A program made the translations under genes and the position numbers. The notes under the pieces were generated by a model. It searched no databases, was not told the DNA's origin, and saw nothing but the letters and a program-made list of their open reading frames with translations. Below are positions 36,459 through 45,558 of a DNA stretch of 64,000 nucleotides, in pieces. Where the stretch lies: contig NZ_BMOU01000001.1 in NCBI RefSeq assembly GCF_014647235.1, positions 1,096,262 through 1,160,261 on the forward strand, in the 5' to 3' direction. The DNA comes from Haloarcula pellucida. GTDB taxonomy: Archaea; Halobacteriota; Halobacteria; Halobacteriales; Haloarculaceae. Every line of letters begins with the position of its first letter. The stretch's first letter is position 1.

Positions 36459-37562
36459 TCAGGGCCGCGGCCGCCGACCCAGTTTCAGTTCGACCGTCCG
36501 CGTCTGGCCGTCACGCACAATCGTCACGTCGACGGTGTCGCCGGGGCTGGTCTCCAGTGCGAGGAACGTCGCGAGCGCCTGCCGGGTCGGCGTCGGCGTG
36601 TCGTCCAATCGTCGAACGACGTCGCCGCCGACCGGAATCTCCGTGTTGTTGATGGTCTCGGAGCCGTCGCTCCCTTGCAGGACGCCGTCGGAGGGGCCCC
36701 CGTCGACGATCGTGTCGATGTAGACGCCCGAGGCCCGCCGGAGGTCGTTGGCTTCGGCGATGAGCGGTTCGACGCTCTGGAGGGTCACGCCCATGTAAGA
36801 GTGGCGGTAGGTACCGTCTTCGACGAGCGCCGGGACGACCCGCTGTGCCAGTTGGGCCGAGATTGCGAAGGCGACGTTGTCGCCGCCACCGGCGTTGATG
36901 ACGCCGACGACGCCGCCGTCTAAATCGACGAGCGGTCCGCCGCTGTTGCCGGGGTTGACCGCCGCGTCGGTCTGGATAGCGTCCGCGATAGAGAAGTTGT
37001 TCGCACCGCGGAGCGTCCGGTCGACGCCGCTGACGATGCCTTCAGAGACGGACCCCGAGAGACCGAAGGGGTTCCCGATGGCGACGACCCGCATGCCGAC
37101 TGCCGGGTCGTTGTCACGGAAAGTGAGCGGCGAGACGTCGTCGGGACTGTTCCGGACACGTAACACCGCGAGGTCGCTGTAGACGTCGGTTCCGACGACC
37201 GATACCTGTCGCCACCCCGTGTCGGCAAAGCGGACGTAGTACTCGTCACCGCCGGCGACGACGTGTTCGTTCGTGACGACGTGCTCGTCGTCGACGAGAA
37301 AGCCGCTGCCCTGTGACCCCCGCCCGATGCGAGAGTAGACCCGTATAGAGACGACCGAGTCCGCAACCTCGCGATAGACGTTCGTGTAGACGCTACCGCC
37401 GGACTGCGTCGACTGCTGGGACTGCCGAGACTGGGGCGTCGTGTCTGTCCCGGCCGTCGCGGGACCGTCTACTTGCCCCGGCGCTTGGCACCCTGCTGTC
37501 CCGGCGAGGGCGACGCCGAGTGCGCCGAGAAAGCCCCGGCGCGAGAGCCTGTCGTTACCCAT
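36459..37562 (-). CDS. HtrA/DegP-type serine protease, Tat lipoprotein
   Basis: This 367-residue secreted protease has a Tat signal (S7-R8-R9-GFLG) and lipobox cysteine C25 in AGTAGC, so it is anchored outside the membrane. The protease domain has the full triad, H100 in TNEHVV, D130 in YSDLAVLRV and S207 in NPGNSGGP, followed by a single PDZ domain. It probably degrades or refolds misfolded surface proteins. A Ser/Gln/Gly linker (about 26-56) joins the lipid anchor to the catalytic domain. Confidence 0.95.
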   Translation of the reverse strand: MGNDRLSRRGFLGALGVALAGTAGCQAPGQVDGPATAGTDTTPQSRQSQQSTQSGGSVYTNVYREVADSVVSIRVYSRIGRGSQGSGFLVDDEHVVTNEHVVAGGDEYYVRFADTGWRQVSVVGTDVYSDLAVLRVRNSPDDVSPLTFRDNDPAVGMRVVAIGNPFGLSGSVSEGIVSGVDRTLRGANNFSIADAIQTDAAVNPGNSGGPLVDLDGGVVGVINAGGGDNVAFAISAQLAQRVVPALVEDGTYRHSYMGVTLQSVEPLIAEANDLRRASGVYIDTIVDGGPSDGVLQGSDGSETINNTEIPVGGDVVRRLDDTPTPTRQALATFLALETSPGDTVDVTIVRDGQTRTVELKLGRRPRP

Positions 37563-37634
37563 ACCGACGTGTTAGGAGAGCGACCGAATAAAGCCACGGT
37601 CGCGGGGCACAAACTACTATATCGAGGCTAGCAA

Positions 37635-37904
37635 ATGGGACGTATGGCTGATGCGTCACAGGACTCGACTCCGTCTCCGGGGTTCGTCCTTCCGGGGCTA
37701 CGGTGTGCCATGGAGATGGCACTCGTCGGCACCATCGTTGCACTCCTCGGCCTCCCGGCGGACGAACCGATGGTGCTTGGCGTCGTGCTGTTGTCGGCGC
37801 TCGTCGGGATGGTAGTGGTCCTCTTCTGGGCGCTCAATCGGCACATGCGGCGTTGGATACGCTACGCGCAGGGGAAACCGACGACGCTCGGTCTCTTCGA
37901 CTGA
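37635..37904 (+). CDS. Small membrane protein (89 aa)
   Basis: This 89-residue protein has two membrane helices (about 23-42 and 46-66) and a basic, positively charged tail (RHMRRWIRYAQGK). It has no recognisable family. The ATG at 37635 follows a possible TATA-like ACTATATCG at about 37615-37623; the ATG at 37644 is a good alternative start. The gene faces the htrA gene divergently, sharing a 70-base intergenic region. Confidence 0.65.
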   Translation: MGRMADASQDSTPSPGFVLPGLRCAMEMALVGTIVALLGLPADEPMVLGVVLLSALVGMVVVLFWALNRHMRRWIRYAQGKPTTLGLFD

Positions 37905-37960
37905 CGGCCCCAGTCGCGGTGTAGTCTTAAGTGCGAGCCACGAGTATTCACAGCCGACTC

Positions 37961-38680
37961 ATGGAACTCACATGGCACGGCCACTCCACGTGGCACGTCA
38001 GCGTCGACGACACGGACCTGCTCATCGATCCGTTCTTCGACAACCCCTACACCGACACCGACCCCGAAGAGCTAGACCCCGATTACGTCCTGCTGACACA
38101 CGGCCACGCCGACCACATCGGTGACGTGGACCGCTATGAGGGTGCCGGCCTCGTCGCCACGCCGGAACTCGTCGAGTACTGCGAGGACAACTTCGGCGAG
38201 TTCGACGCCGTCGGCGGCATGGGGATGAACCTCGGGGGCACCGTCGAGATCGGTGACGCCTTCGTCACGATGCACCGGGCCGACCACACCAACGGCATCG
38301 ACACCTCCTACGGCACGAGCGCCGGGATGCCCGCCGGGTTCATCATCTCCGATACGAAGCCCACGCAGGTCAGCGACGAGGAGTCCACGACGTTCTACCA
38401 CGCCGGGGACACGGGTCTGATGACCGAGATGCGCGAGGTCATCGGGCCGTACCTCGAACCGGACGCCGCGGCGCTCCCCGTCGGAGACCACTTCACGATG
38501 GGCCCGATGCAGGCCGCCATCGCGGTCGATTGGCTGGACGTCGACTACGCGTTCCCGATGCACTACGACACGTTCCCGCCAATCGAGATAGACACCGACG
38601 ACTTCGTGAGAGAAGTGAAAGCGGCCGGTAGCGACACGGAAGTCGTCGTCCTCGACGGCGACGAGACCTACGACCTGTAG
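37961..38680 (+). CDS. Metallo-beta-lactamase-fold hydrolase (UPF0173-like)
   Basis: This 239-residue MBL-fold enzyme starts [27 protein letters not shown]. The zinc motif is [10 protein letters not shown], and further ligands are in HRADHTNG and [10 protein letters not shown], with a final [10 protein letters not shown]. This is typical of UPF0173/YtkL-type metal-dependent hydrolases. The substrate is not known. The frame runs ten codons further upstream, but the typical start is at 37961. Confidence 0.92.
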   Translation: MELTWHGHSTWHVSVDDTDLLIDPFFDNPYTDTDPEELDPDYVLLTHGHADHIGDVDRYEGAGLVATPELVEYCEDNFGEFDAVGGMGMNLGGTVEIGDAFVTMHRADHTNGIDTSYGTSAGMPAGFIISDTKPTQVSDEESTTFYHAGDTGLMTEMREVIGPYLEPDAAALPVGDHFTMGPMQAAIAVDWLDVDYAFPMHYDTFPPIEIDTDDFVREVKAAGSDTEVVVLDGDETYDL

Positions 38681-38689
38681 CCACGGTCG

Positions 38690-39580
38690 TCAGTCGTCGT
38701 TCACACTGACGTTTGCCATTTCTTCGAGTGGTTTGAGTACGGCCGCCATGTCCTCGTCACCGTAGCCGCGGGCGCGGGCCGCGCTGAACGCCTCGCGGGC
38801 CGCCGCGGTCTGGGAGAGCGGAACGCCGATGTCGCCGGCGCGGGCAAGTGCCAGTGAGAGGTCCTTGAACTGGTAGTCGACCGGGAATCGCGACTCGAAG
38901 TCGTCGTCCGCGATGGCCGCGCCCTTGCCCGCGAACAGCGGACAGTCGAGGCCCCCGCTCCCGACGACGGTACGCATGTCATCGAGGGCGAGGCCGTTCT
39001 TGCGACCGAAGACGAGCGCTTCCGCGAAGGCGTTCATCGCGTTCCCGAGCAGGAGGTTGACGAACAGTTTCATGTTGGTCCCCTGTCCGACGCCACCGCA
39101 ATGGACGACCGGGTCACACATCGCCGCAAGCACTGGGCGCACGTCCTCGACCACGGCCTCGTCACCGCCCGCGAGTCCGACCAGCGTCCCCTCGCGGGCC
39201 GGGCCGACAGTTCCGGAGACCGGGGCGTCGACGAACCGGGCGCCAGCCTCCGCGACCAGTTCGGCCGCGGCCATCGTCTCCTCGTAGGCGATGGTGCTCA
39301 TCTGGACCACCGTCGTCGACTCGTCGAGGCCGTCGAGGACCCCCAGATCACGTTCGAGCACCTCGGCGACGGCGTCGCCGTCGCTGACCATGAGACAGAC
39401 CACGTCGGACCGCTTGGTCAGGTGTTTCGGCGAGTCCGCCACCGAGACGCCCGCTTCGGCGAACGGTTGCTCGTGGTCGGTCGTCCGGTTGTAGACGACG
39501 ACGTCGAACCCCGCGTCGTCGAGGTTCCACGCCATCGGCGTTCCCATCGCGCCGAGACCGATGAATCCGACAGTCGTCAT
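38690..39580 (-). CDS. 3-hydroxyisobutyrate dehydrogenase-family oxidoreductase
   Basis: This 296-residue NAD(P)-dependent beta-hydroxyacid dehydrogenase begins TTVGFIGLGAMGTPMAWNL, a clear dinucleotide fold (GxGxMG). It also has the FVDAPVSGTVGPAREGTL substrate loop, HCGGVGQGTNMKLFVNLL with the catalytic Lys, and SRFPVDYQFKDL. The family includes 3-hydroxyisobutyrate and tartronate semialdehyde dehydrogenases; the actual substrate is open. It is convergent with the MBL-fold gene. Confidence 0.9.
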   Translation of the reverse strand: MTTVGFIGLGAMGTPMAWNLDDAGFDVVVYNRTTDHEQPFAEAGVSVADSPKHLTKRSDVVCLMVSDGDAVAEVLERDLGVLDGLDESTTVVQMSTIAYEETMAAAELVAEAGARFVDAPVSGTVGPAREGTLVGLAGGDEAVVEDVRPVLAAMCDPVVHCGGVGQGTNMKLFVNLLLGNAMNAFAEALVFGRKNGLALDDMRTVVGSGGLDCPLFAGKGAAIADDDFESRFPVDYQFKDLSLALARAGDIGVPLSQTAAAREAFSAARARGYGDEDMAAVLKPLEEMANVSVNDD

Positions 39581-39687
39581 GGGTGCGTCTTCGGGCGCGC
39601 CAGCCTTCAATCCGCTGTCGGTTCTCGCTCACCGAGACACGCTATCGGACAACGTTTACGTTACCGGGACGAGACTCCCCGAGTGCT

Positions 39688-40083
39688 ATGGCAGACATCG
39701 AAGTCACCAGCACGTGCGAGGAAGGCTACACAGTCGAGAGCGTCATCAACGGCGAGTGGGAACTCGTCGTCGACGCCCTGAGCAACGACGGCCCGTCGGC
39801 CAACGAGGTGCTCGCGGCCGACTACGCCTCCTGTTACATCCCGGCGTTCCGCGTCGCCGCGGACAAACACGGCTACGACGACGTAGGGAACATCGAAGTC
39901 GACGTCGAAGCCGACCTCGACGAGGACGACGACCTCGTCTCCATCGCCTTCGACATGTCGGTCGAAGAAGACCTCGGCGACGACGAACAGGACATCGTCG
40001 AACTCGGCGAGGACATCTGTCACGTCCACTCGGCGCTACGTGAGGAACTCCACGCCGACATCGCCATCGAGTCCGGCGTCTGA
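39688..40083 (+). CDS. OsmC family peroxiredoxin-like protein
   Basis: This 131-residue protein of the OsmC/Ohr superfamily has the two redox cysteines in place (C49 in YASCYIPAFR and C111 in DICHVHSAL). They form the thiol pair that reduces organic hydroperoxides. The ends are typical of OsmC, with a short N-terminal strand and a final helix. I chose the ATG at 39688. The frame is open upstream, but that part is not conserved. Confidence 0.92.
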   Translation: MADIEVTSTCEEGYTVESVINGEWELVVDALSNDGPSANEVLAADYASCYIPAFRVAADKHGYDDVGNIEVDVEADLDEDDDLVSIAFDMSVEEDLGDDEQDIVELGEDICHVHSALREELHADIAIESGV

Positions 40084-40154
40084 GGCCACCGACCGACCCC
40101 GTATTTTTCCGCGCCCGGGAAACGCTCATGGGTGAGGGCCCCGAACAGGGAGCC

Positions 40155-40601
40155 ATGAGCGACAACGACTGGACGGACCGCATCGCGGGCGAGCGGATGG
40201 AAGTCGACCGGTTGTTCAACGACCAGGTCACCGCATCTTCTTTCTCTAGCCAACAGTGGGGTCTCGTCATGACCGCCGTCGAGTTCGAGATAGAGGGACC
40301 AGAGGACCCCGAGACAGCCCGTATCGTAGCGAACACGTCGAAACTCCCGAGCATCATGCCGGAACTCGACCGCATCGACCAGCAACCGGGGATGGGGCAG
40401 CAATCCGGCGGCGGCGGCGGGGGCGGTGGTGGCGGACTCTTCTCCGGCGTCAAGGACGCACTCGGATTGGGCGGCGGCGGGGGTGCAGACCAACGCACCG
40501 AGGAAGCAGCGGAACTCGCCCAGCAGTACGCCGACAAATTACAGGAGAAACTGGAGTCGAACGGGCGCTGGCAGGCAATCTGTAAGCAAGCGACGAACTA
40601 G
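40155..40601 (+). CDS. DUF5799 family protein
   Basis: This 148-residue haloarchaeal protein begins MSDNDWTDRIAGERMEVDRLFNDQV. It has a core with SSFSSQQWGLVMTAVEFEIEGPEDPE and IVANTSKLPSIMPELD, then a glycine-rich linker (about residues 76-105) and a helical C-terminus. I recognise it as DUF5799 from memory. The Gly-run is low-complexity and variable. The stop shares CTAG with the convergent small gene at 40598-40747. Confidence 0.83.
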   Translation: MSDNDWTDRIAGERMEVDRLFNDQVTASSFSSQQWGLVMTAVEFEIEGPEDPETARIVANTSKLPSIMPELDRIDQQPGMGQQSGGGGGGGGGGLFSGVKDALGLGGGGGADQRTEEAAELAQQYADKLQEKLESNGRWQAICKQATN

Positions 40602-40747
40602 TACTCGTCGCCGCCGTGAAACAGCGTGAGTTCCTCGGCCTCGTAGATGTTGATGAGTTCGGTCACCAGTTCGTCGTAGGACTCGTCCTCGACGCGCAGA
40701 TCGTCGAGTCGCTGGACGGTGTCCTCGTCGAGTTCGACTGTCGGCAT
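40598..40747 (-). CDS. Small RHH-like/antitoxin-like protein (49 aa)
   Basis: This 49-residue protein was found by hand. It begins MPTVELDEDTVQRLDDLRVEDESYDELVTE, an N-terminal strand followed by helices, as in ribbon-helix-helix DNA-binding antitoxins, though the typical basic residues are replaced by acidic ones. The family is widespread in haloarchaea without an evident toxin partner. The stop shares CTAG with DUF5799. It is short, but the codon pattern is halophilic. Confidence 0.72.
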   Translation of the reverse strand: MPTVELDEDTVQRLDDLRVEDESYDELVTELINIYEAEELTLFHGGDEY

Positions 40748-40864
40748 GGTCGAGGGTTCCCCTCGCTGACACTTAACGTTCGGGGACGTGCAGAAACAGA
40801 CTCGGACAGTAGTAAAAAATCACAACCGAAAACTGTTAATGTGCGTTCTGGGTAGATTTTCGAT

Positions 40865-41647
40865 ATGCGACCTGTAGCAGACTCGCCGCTCGTTCGCAAC
40901 GACAAGACGCTCGTGCTGGCCCACGACCACGGCCTCGAACACGGGCCGAAGCAGTTCAGCGGCGTCGAGGAGCGCCTCGACCCCCGCGAAGTGTTCGAGA
41001 TGGCGACCCACGACGCCGTCACGGCGCTGGCGGTCGGCAAAGGACTCGCAGAGACCTACTACCCCAGCTACGAGGACGACGTGAACCTCCTCGCGAAGCT
41101 CAACGGCAGCTCGGACCTCTGGATGGGCGACCCCTACTCCGCCCACAACTGGTCGGTCGAGTACGCCGCCGAACTGGGCGCCGACGCCATCGGCTACACC
41201 ATCTACCCCGGCGTGAACAAGGAGCCCGAGATGTTCGAGGACTTCCGCCCGGTACAGGAGGCCGCCCGCGACCACGACCTCCCGATCGCGATGTGGTCGT
41301 ACCCGCGCGGACAGGCCGTCAAGGAACACCGAAGCCGCGACATCATCGCCTACGCCGCCCGCATCGGCCTCGAACTGGGCGCTGACTTCACGAAGGTGAA
41401 ATACCCCCGGGACAAGGACGCGATGGCCCACGCCGTCGACGCCGCCGCCGACAACCGCGTCCTGCTCTCCGGCGGCTCGAAGACCTCCGACCGCGACTTC
41501 CTCGAACTCGTCGCCGACTGCATGGACGTCGGCGTCTCGGGGCTGGCCGTCGGCCGCAACGTCTGGCAGCGTGAGGACCCCGACGACATCCTCGATAAGT
41601 TAGAAGGCGTCGTCTTCGAGGGCGAAAGCGCCGACGACGTCCTGTAG
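40865..41647 (+). CDS. Class I fructose-1,6-bisphosphate aldolase (archaeal type)
   Basis: This 260-residue archaeal class I aldolase splits fructose-1,6-bisphosphate to dihydroxyacetone phosphate and glyceraldehyde-3-phosphate through a Schiff base. The family motifs are visible: AHDHGLEHGPKQF near the start, WSYPRGQAV, GADFTKVKYP with the active lysine (K177 or K179), and the phosphate-binding LLSGGSKT and AVGRNVWQ. It is followed by a PfkB-like kinase, four bases away, and both face the 1-phosphofructokinase/GlpR pair. Confidence 0.95.
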   Translation: MRPVADSPLVRNDKTLVLAHDHGLEHGPKQFSGVEERLDPREVFEMATHDAVTALAVGKGLAETYYPSYEDDVNLLAKLNGSSDLWMGDPYSAHNWSVEYAAELGADAIGYTIYPGVNKEPEMFEDFRPVQEAARDHDLPIAMWSYPRGQAVKEHRSRDIIAYAARIGLELGADFTKVKYPRDKDAMAHAVDAAADNRVLLSGGSKTSDRDFLELVADCMDVGVSGLAVGRNVWQREDPDDILDKLEGVVFEGESADDVL

Positions 41648-41650
41648 GCC

Positions 41651-42766
41651 ATGGACGAGGCTACCCGACGGGCCGTCGCGGACGCGCGCGAGGAGCTGCC
41701 CGACGCCGAGGCGATAGACGCTGGCCGCGTCGTGTTCGGCTTCGACGGTTACCTCGACCGCGTCCGGGAAGTCGTCGCCGACCGGACGGACCCGGACACC
41801 TACGAGCGACTGGCGACGATAGCCGCGTTCGGAGAGCGGGTCGACCGCTCCGTCGCCGCCGACAGTTCCCTCACGTTCGAGTGGCTGGAGGAAGGCCGCC
41901 GAACGGGTGGCCACACCTGTCACCTCGCCCGCGCCTTCGGGACGTGGTCGTTCGACCCGACGCTCGTCGGGATGTACGGCGACCCCGTCCACGAGGCGTT
42001 CGAGGCGGAGTTCGGCGAGTTCGATCTCAACTCGATGGGTGCCCCCGGCATCACCGACGCCGTCGAGTTCGACGACGGCAAACTGATGCTGAGCGAGATC
42101 GGCGACACGATGCACCTCGACTGGGCCGACATCGACGAGCGATTCGGCCACGATAGACTGGTCCAGCGCCTCGACGGTGCCGACCTACTGGGGATGGGCT
42201 ACTGGTCCGAAGCGCCGAACCTGCCCGACATCCTCGACGGCCTGTGTGACGTCTGGAACGACATCGAGACCCCGCCGGACCACGTCCTCGTCGATCCGGG
42301 CGACGTGCGGAAACTCGACGCAGACCGCCTGCGCGCGGGCCGCGAGGCCATCGGTCGGCTGGACGAGGTGACCGGCGTCGTCGTCTCCTCGAACCGCGCC
42401 GAGACCGGCGTTCTGGCCGACGCCTTCGCGGGCGAGGCCGAGCGAACCTTCGAGACGGCCGCCGAGGCCGTCCACGAGGCGCTCGACCCGACGTGGTTCG
42501 TGGGCCACGGCGTCGACCGCTCGGTCGTCGTCTCTCCGGCCGGCACCGAGAGCGTGAGCGTCCCGAGCGTCGACGATCCCGAACTGACGACGAGTTCCGG
42601 CGACCACTTCAACGCCGGTCTCGGTCTCGGTCTGGTGACCGGCCTCTCGCCGGCGGCGGCCGTCGTCGTCGGCAACGCCGTTGCCGGGCACTTCGTCCGC
42701 ACGGCCGACCAGCCCTCGCTCCGCGAGGTCCGGTCGTTCGTCGACACCTACGACGAGAAGTTCTGA
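41651..42766 (+). CDS. Uncharacterised PfkB-like carbohydrate kinase
   Basis: This 371-residue protein has ribokinase-fold landmarks but diverges from standard PfkB. VVFGFDGYLDRVREV begins the domain. A catalytic-type SSGDHFNAGLGLGLVTGL near the end matches the GxGDxFxAG loop. The middle region (ARAFGTWSFDPTLVGMYGDP, VLVDPGDVRKL) is family-specific. It is co-transcribed with the aldolase, so a phosphosugar or a sugar of the same pathway is likely; that is inference. It is convergent with 1-phosphofructokinase, leaving a one-base gap between stops. Confidence 0.78.
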   Translation: MDEATRRAVADAREELPDAEAIDAGRVVFGFDGYLDRVREVVADRTDPDTYERLATIAAFGERVDRSVAADSSLTFEWLEEGRRTGGHTCHLARAFGTWSFDPTLVGMYGDPVHEAFEAEFGEFDLNSMGAPGITDAVEFDDGKLMLSEIGDTMHLDWADIDERFGHDRLVQRLDGADLLGMGYWSEAPNLPDILDGLCDVWNDIETPPDHVLVDPGDVRKLDADRLRAGREAIGRLDEVTGVVVSSNRAETGVLADAFAGEAERTFETAAEAVHEALDPTWFVGHGVDRSVVVSPAGTESVSVPSVDDPELTTSSGDHFNAGLGLGLVTGLSPAAAVVVGNAVAGHFVRTADQPSLREVRSFVDTYDEKF

Positions 42767-42767
42767 C

Positions 42768-43682
42768 TCAGCCGTCCAGTTCCCGGACGGTCACTCGTTC
42801 TCGCAACGCCGCGACGTCGTCGAGCGCCGGCACCGCCGTGCCGGCCTGTTCGACCAGTCGAGAGGAGACGGCGACGCCGTTCTGTAACGCTGCGGCGTCG
42901 TCGGCACCCGCGTCCCACGCCGCGAGAACCCCCGAGAGGAGCGCGTCGCCCGCACCGACTGTCCCGACTACGTCGACGTCCAGCGCTTCGGCGTACAGAA
43001 GCGTCGACCCGGTAGCGAGTACCGCGCCGTCGCCCCCCATCGACGCCAGTACGCGGTCGAATCCGCGGTCGCGGAAGGCGTCGGCCGCGCGAGCGCACCC
43101 CTCGACGGTCGAGACGTCGGCACCGGTCGCCTCGCCGAGTTCCTCGCGGTTTGGCTTGCACAGCGCGTACTGCTCGTCGAGTTCGCGGAGAGCGCGTCCC
43201 TCCATGTCGACGACGGTGTCCCAGTCGCCGGCCGCGGCGACGGCGTCGACGTCGGAAAGCGACACGCCGGGCGTGAGACTGCCGCTGACGACGACCTGTT
43301 CGGGGTCGTTCGAACGAATCCGATCGATAGTGGCGTCGACGACCGCATCGTCTACCGTCGGCCCGTCGTGGTTGAGTTTGTACTCGGCGTCGGTGGCCAG
43401 CGCGGTGGTGTTCAACCGCGTCGTCCCGTCGACTTCGACGAAGGCCGTCTCGACGCCGTCGGCTGCCAGTTCGTCGCGGATGAACTCGCCGGTGAACCCG
43501 CCGACGATGCCGGTCGCGGCACAGTCCGTATCGAGCGCCGTGAGAAACTGGGCGACGTTGATTCCCTTGCCCGCCGCGTCGAACCGAGCATCGGTGGCTC
43601 GCATGACGTGGTCGGGTGCCATCGGTTCGTCGAACTGAATCGTCTGGTCGACTGCCGGGTTGAACGTGACTGTAACGATCAT
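42768..43682 (-). CDS. pfkB: 1-phosphofructokinase
   Basis: This 304-residue PfkB-family kinase starts MIVTVTFNPAVDQTIQF. It has the sugar-phosphate motif AAGKGINVAQFL, SGSLTPGVSLSD, LCKPNREEL and the catalytic GTVGAGDALLSG. The GKGINVA and SGS pattern is typical of 1-phosphofructokinase (FruK), which makes fructose-1,6-bisphosphate from the F1P produced during fructose uptake. It is the second gene of a unit with glpR, overlapping four bases, as seen in Haloferax. Confidence 0.94.
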   Translation of the reverse strand: MIVTVTFNPAVDQTIQFDEPMAPDHVMRATDARFDAAGKGINVAQFLTALDTDCAATGIVGGFTGEFIRDELAADGVETAFVEVDGTTRLNTTALATDAEYKLNHDGPTVDDAVVDATIDRIRSNDPEQVVVSGSLTPGVSLSDVDAVAAAGDWDTVVDMEGRALRELDEQYALCKPNREELGEATGADVSTVEGCARAADAFRDRGFDRVLASMGGDGAVLATGSTLLYAEALDVDVVGTVGAGDALLSGVLAAWDAGADDAAALQNGVAVSSRLVEQAGTAVPALDDVAALRERVTVRELDG

Positions 43683-44440
43683 TTGCTGACTCCTTCGACG
43701 ACGACGTCGGCGTCTGCGAACGCATCGGCGAGGGGGGACGGGAGTTCACCGTCCGTAACCACCATGTCCACGTCGTCTAGGTCCGCGAACGAGACGAAAC
43801 TGCGCTCTCCGAACTTCGAGCTGTCCGCGACGAGTACCACGCGACCGGCCCGTTCGACCATCTGCCGCTTGACTTCGGCCTCGTCCTCGTTCGGTGTGGA
43901 GAGACCGGCCTCCGCGTCCAGCGCGTTCGTCCCGAGAAAGAGGAGATCGAAGTTCGTCCGGTCTAAGAACGCCTCGGCGGTCGGCCCGACCAGCGCCTTC
44001 GTCCGGGCCCGGAGCGTCCCCCCGGTGGACTTGACGTCTATCTCTCGGTTCGAAAGCTCCATCGCGAGTGCTGGCATGTTGGTCGCCGCGACGTAGCCGC
44101 CGTCAGGCGCGGCGCGTGCGACTTCCATCGTGGTCGTCCCAGCGTCGAAGAAGACGACCTGTCCGTCGCGGATCTCGTCGCTGGCGCGGGCGGCGATGGC
44201 CTGTTTGGCGTCGAGTCGCTCGACCTCGCGCTGGTCGTACGACCGCTCGGTGCCGACCGAGGAGGCCGGAACGGCACCACCGTGGGACCGCTCGATGCGA
44301 CCCTCGGCTTCGAGGTCACGGAGGTCACGTCGGATGGTCGCCTTCGAGAACTCGAGTTCGTCGGCGAGTACCGCGACCGAACAGCCGTCTCGCTCTGTCA
44401 CTAACTGGACGATAGTCCGCTTGCGTTCGGCCGGGAGCAT
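43679..44440 (-). CDS. glpR: GlpR, DeoR-family sugar regulator
   Basis: This 253-residue DeoR-family repressor begins MLPAERKRTIVQLVTERDGCSVAVLAD. The winged-helix motif is EFSKATIRRDLRDLEAEG and the effector domain is DeoRC-type (FFDAGTTTMEVARA, VAATNMPAL, KSTGGTL, FLGTNALD). In Haloferax, GlpR represses fructose and glucose kinases (pfkB, kdgK) and is co-transcribed with pfkB, so an autoregulated glpR-pfkB unit is likely. The start at 44440 fits; twelve codons upstream lack support. Confidence 0.95.
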   Translation of the reverse strand: MLPAERKRTIVQLVTERDGCSVAVLADELEFSKATIRRDLRDLEAEGRIERSHGGAVPASSVGTERSYDQREVERLDAKQAIAARASDEIRDGQVVFFDAGTTTMEVARAAPDGGYVAATNMPALAMELSNREIDVKSTGGTLRARTKALVGPTAEAFLDRTNFDLLFLGTNALDAEAGLSTPNEDEAEVKRQMVERAGRVVLVADSSKFGERSFVSFADLDDVDMVVTDGELPSPLADAFADADVVVEGVSK

Positions 44441-44526
44441 ACTGTTCCCGTGATTGTTTCGCTTCGGTTTTACCACTTTCTATCGACTGTTGCGCGTTTG
44501 TGACCGAAGAAGGGAGCGGTCGGTCG

Positions 44527-45510
44527 CTACAGTTCGTCGACGATTGCCGCCGTGACCGCCTCGGTGGAAGCGTCGCCGCCGAGATCCGGGGTCCGTGGTC
44601 CGGATTCGAGGACGGCCTCGACAGCGTCGCGCACGCGGCCGGCCTCCTCGTCGTAGCCGAGATGGTCGAGCAGCATCGCCGCGGAGAGAACCATCGCCGA
44701 GGGGTTGGCGATGCCCTCGCCCGCGATGTCGGGCGCAGAGCCGTGGACGGGTTCGAACAGCGCGTTCTCCTCGCCGACGTTCGCCGACGGTAGCAGTCCC
44801 AGTCCTCCGACGAGGCCGGCCGCGAGGTCAGACAGCATGTCGCCCGCGAGGTTCGGACAGATGACGACGTCGTACTCCTCGGGCGTCATCACGAGGTGCA
44901 TCGCCAGCGCGTCCATCAACGCCGTGTCGTAGTCGGCACCGCGTTCCGCTGCGACGGCCTCGGCGGTTTCGAGGAACAGGCCGTCCGTCTCGCGCATCAC
45001 GTTGGCCTTGTGCGCGATGGTCACGTCGTCGTAGCCGTTCTGTTTCGCGTAGTCGAAGCCGAACTCGGCGATGTCTCGGGATGCGTCCTCGGTGACGACG
45101 CGTGTCAGCGTTCGGACGCCGTCGACGATCTCGTTCTCGATGCCAGAGTAGACGCCCTCGGTGTTCTCGCGGATGAAGACGATGTCTGTGTCCGGTTGGA
45201 CCGCATCGAGGCCGGGGTACGAGCGTGCGGGGCGGACGTTGGCGAACGACCCGACGACGTCGCGCAGCGGGAGGATGACGTCGGCGGCCGTCTCGCCGGC
45301 CGCGCCAAAGAGCGTCGCGTCGGCGTCGGCGGCGATGTCCCGCGTCTCCTGTGGGAGTGCCTCGCCGGTCTCCGCCTTCACGGCGTCGCCGGCCGCAGCC
45401 TCGACGAACTCGAAGTCGACCGTCTCCAGCGCCTCCAGTACCGAGACGGCGGCGGGCGTGACTTCCTGCCCGATGCCGTCGCCGGGGATGACCGCAATCT
45501 CGTGTGTCAT
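44527..45510 (-). CDS. leuB: 3-isopropylmalate dehydrogenase
   Basis: LeuB oxidatively decarboxylates 3-isopropylmalate to 2-ketoisocaproate. The 327-residue protein has [13 protein letters not shown], the [12 protein letters not shown] substrate loop (Arg, Tyr), IAHKANVMR with the catalytic Lys, [10 protein letters not shown] and an NAD-type [11 protein letters not shown]. It belongs to the isocitrate dehydrogenase superfamily; isopropylmalate is favoured by the leuC/leuD neighbours. Two membrane-protein genes separate it from leuD. Confidence 0.94.
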   Translation of the reverse strand: MTHEIAVIPGDGIGQEVTPAAVSVLEALETVDFEFVEAAAGDAVKAETGEALPQETRDIAADADATLFGAAGETAADVILPLRDVVGSFANVRPARSYPGLDAVQPDTDIVFIRENTEGVYSGIENEIVDGVRTLTRVVTEDASRDIAEFGFDYAKQNGYDDVTIAHKANVMRETDGLFLETAEAVAAERGADYDTALMDALAMHLVMTPEEYDVVICPNLAGDMLSDLAAGLVGGLGLLPSANVGEENALFEPVHGSAPDIAGEGIANPSAMVLSAAMLLDHLGYDEEAGRVRDAVEAVLESGPRTPDLGGDASTEAVTAAIVDEL

Positions 45511-45558
45511 GTGCGCCGAGAGGCGGGCGGTCCGTGAAAGTGGTTCGGTTCGCGGGCG

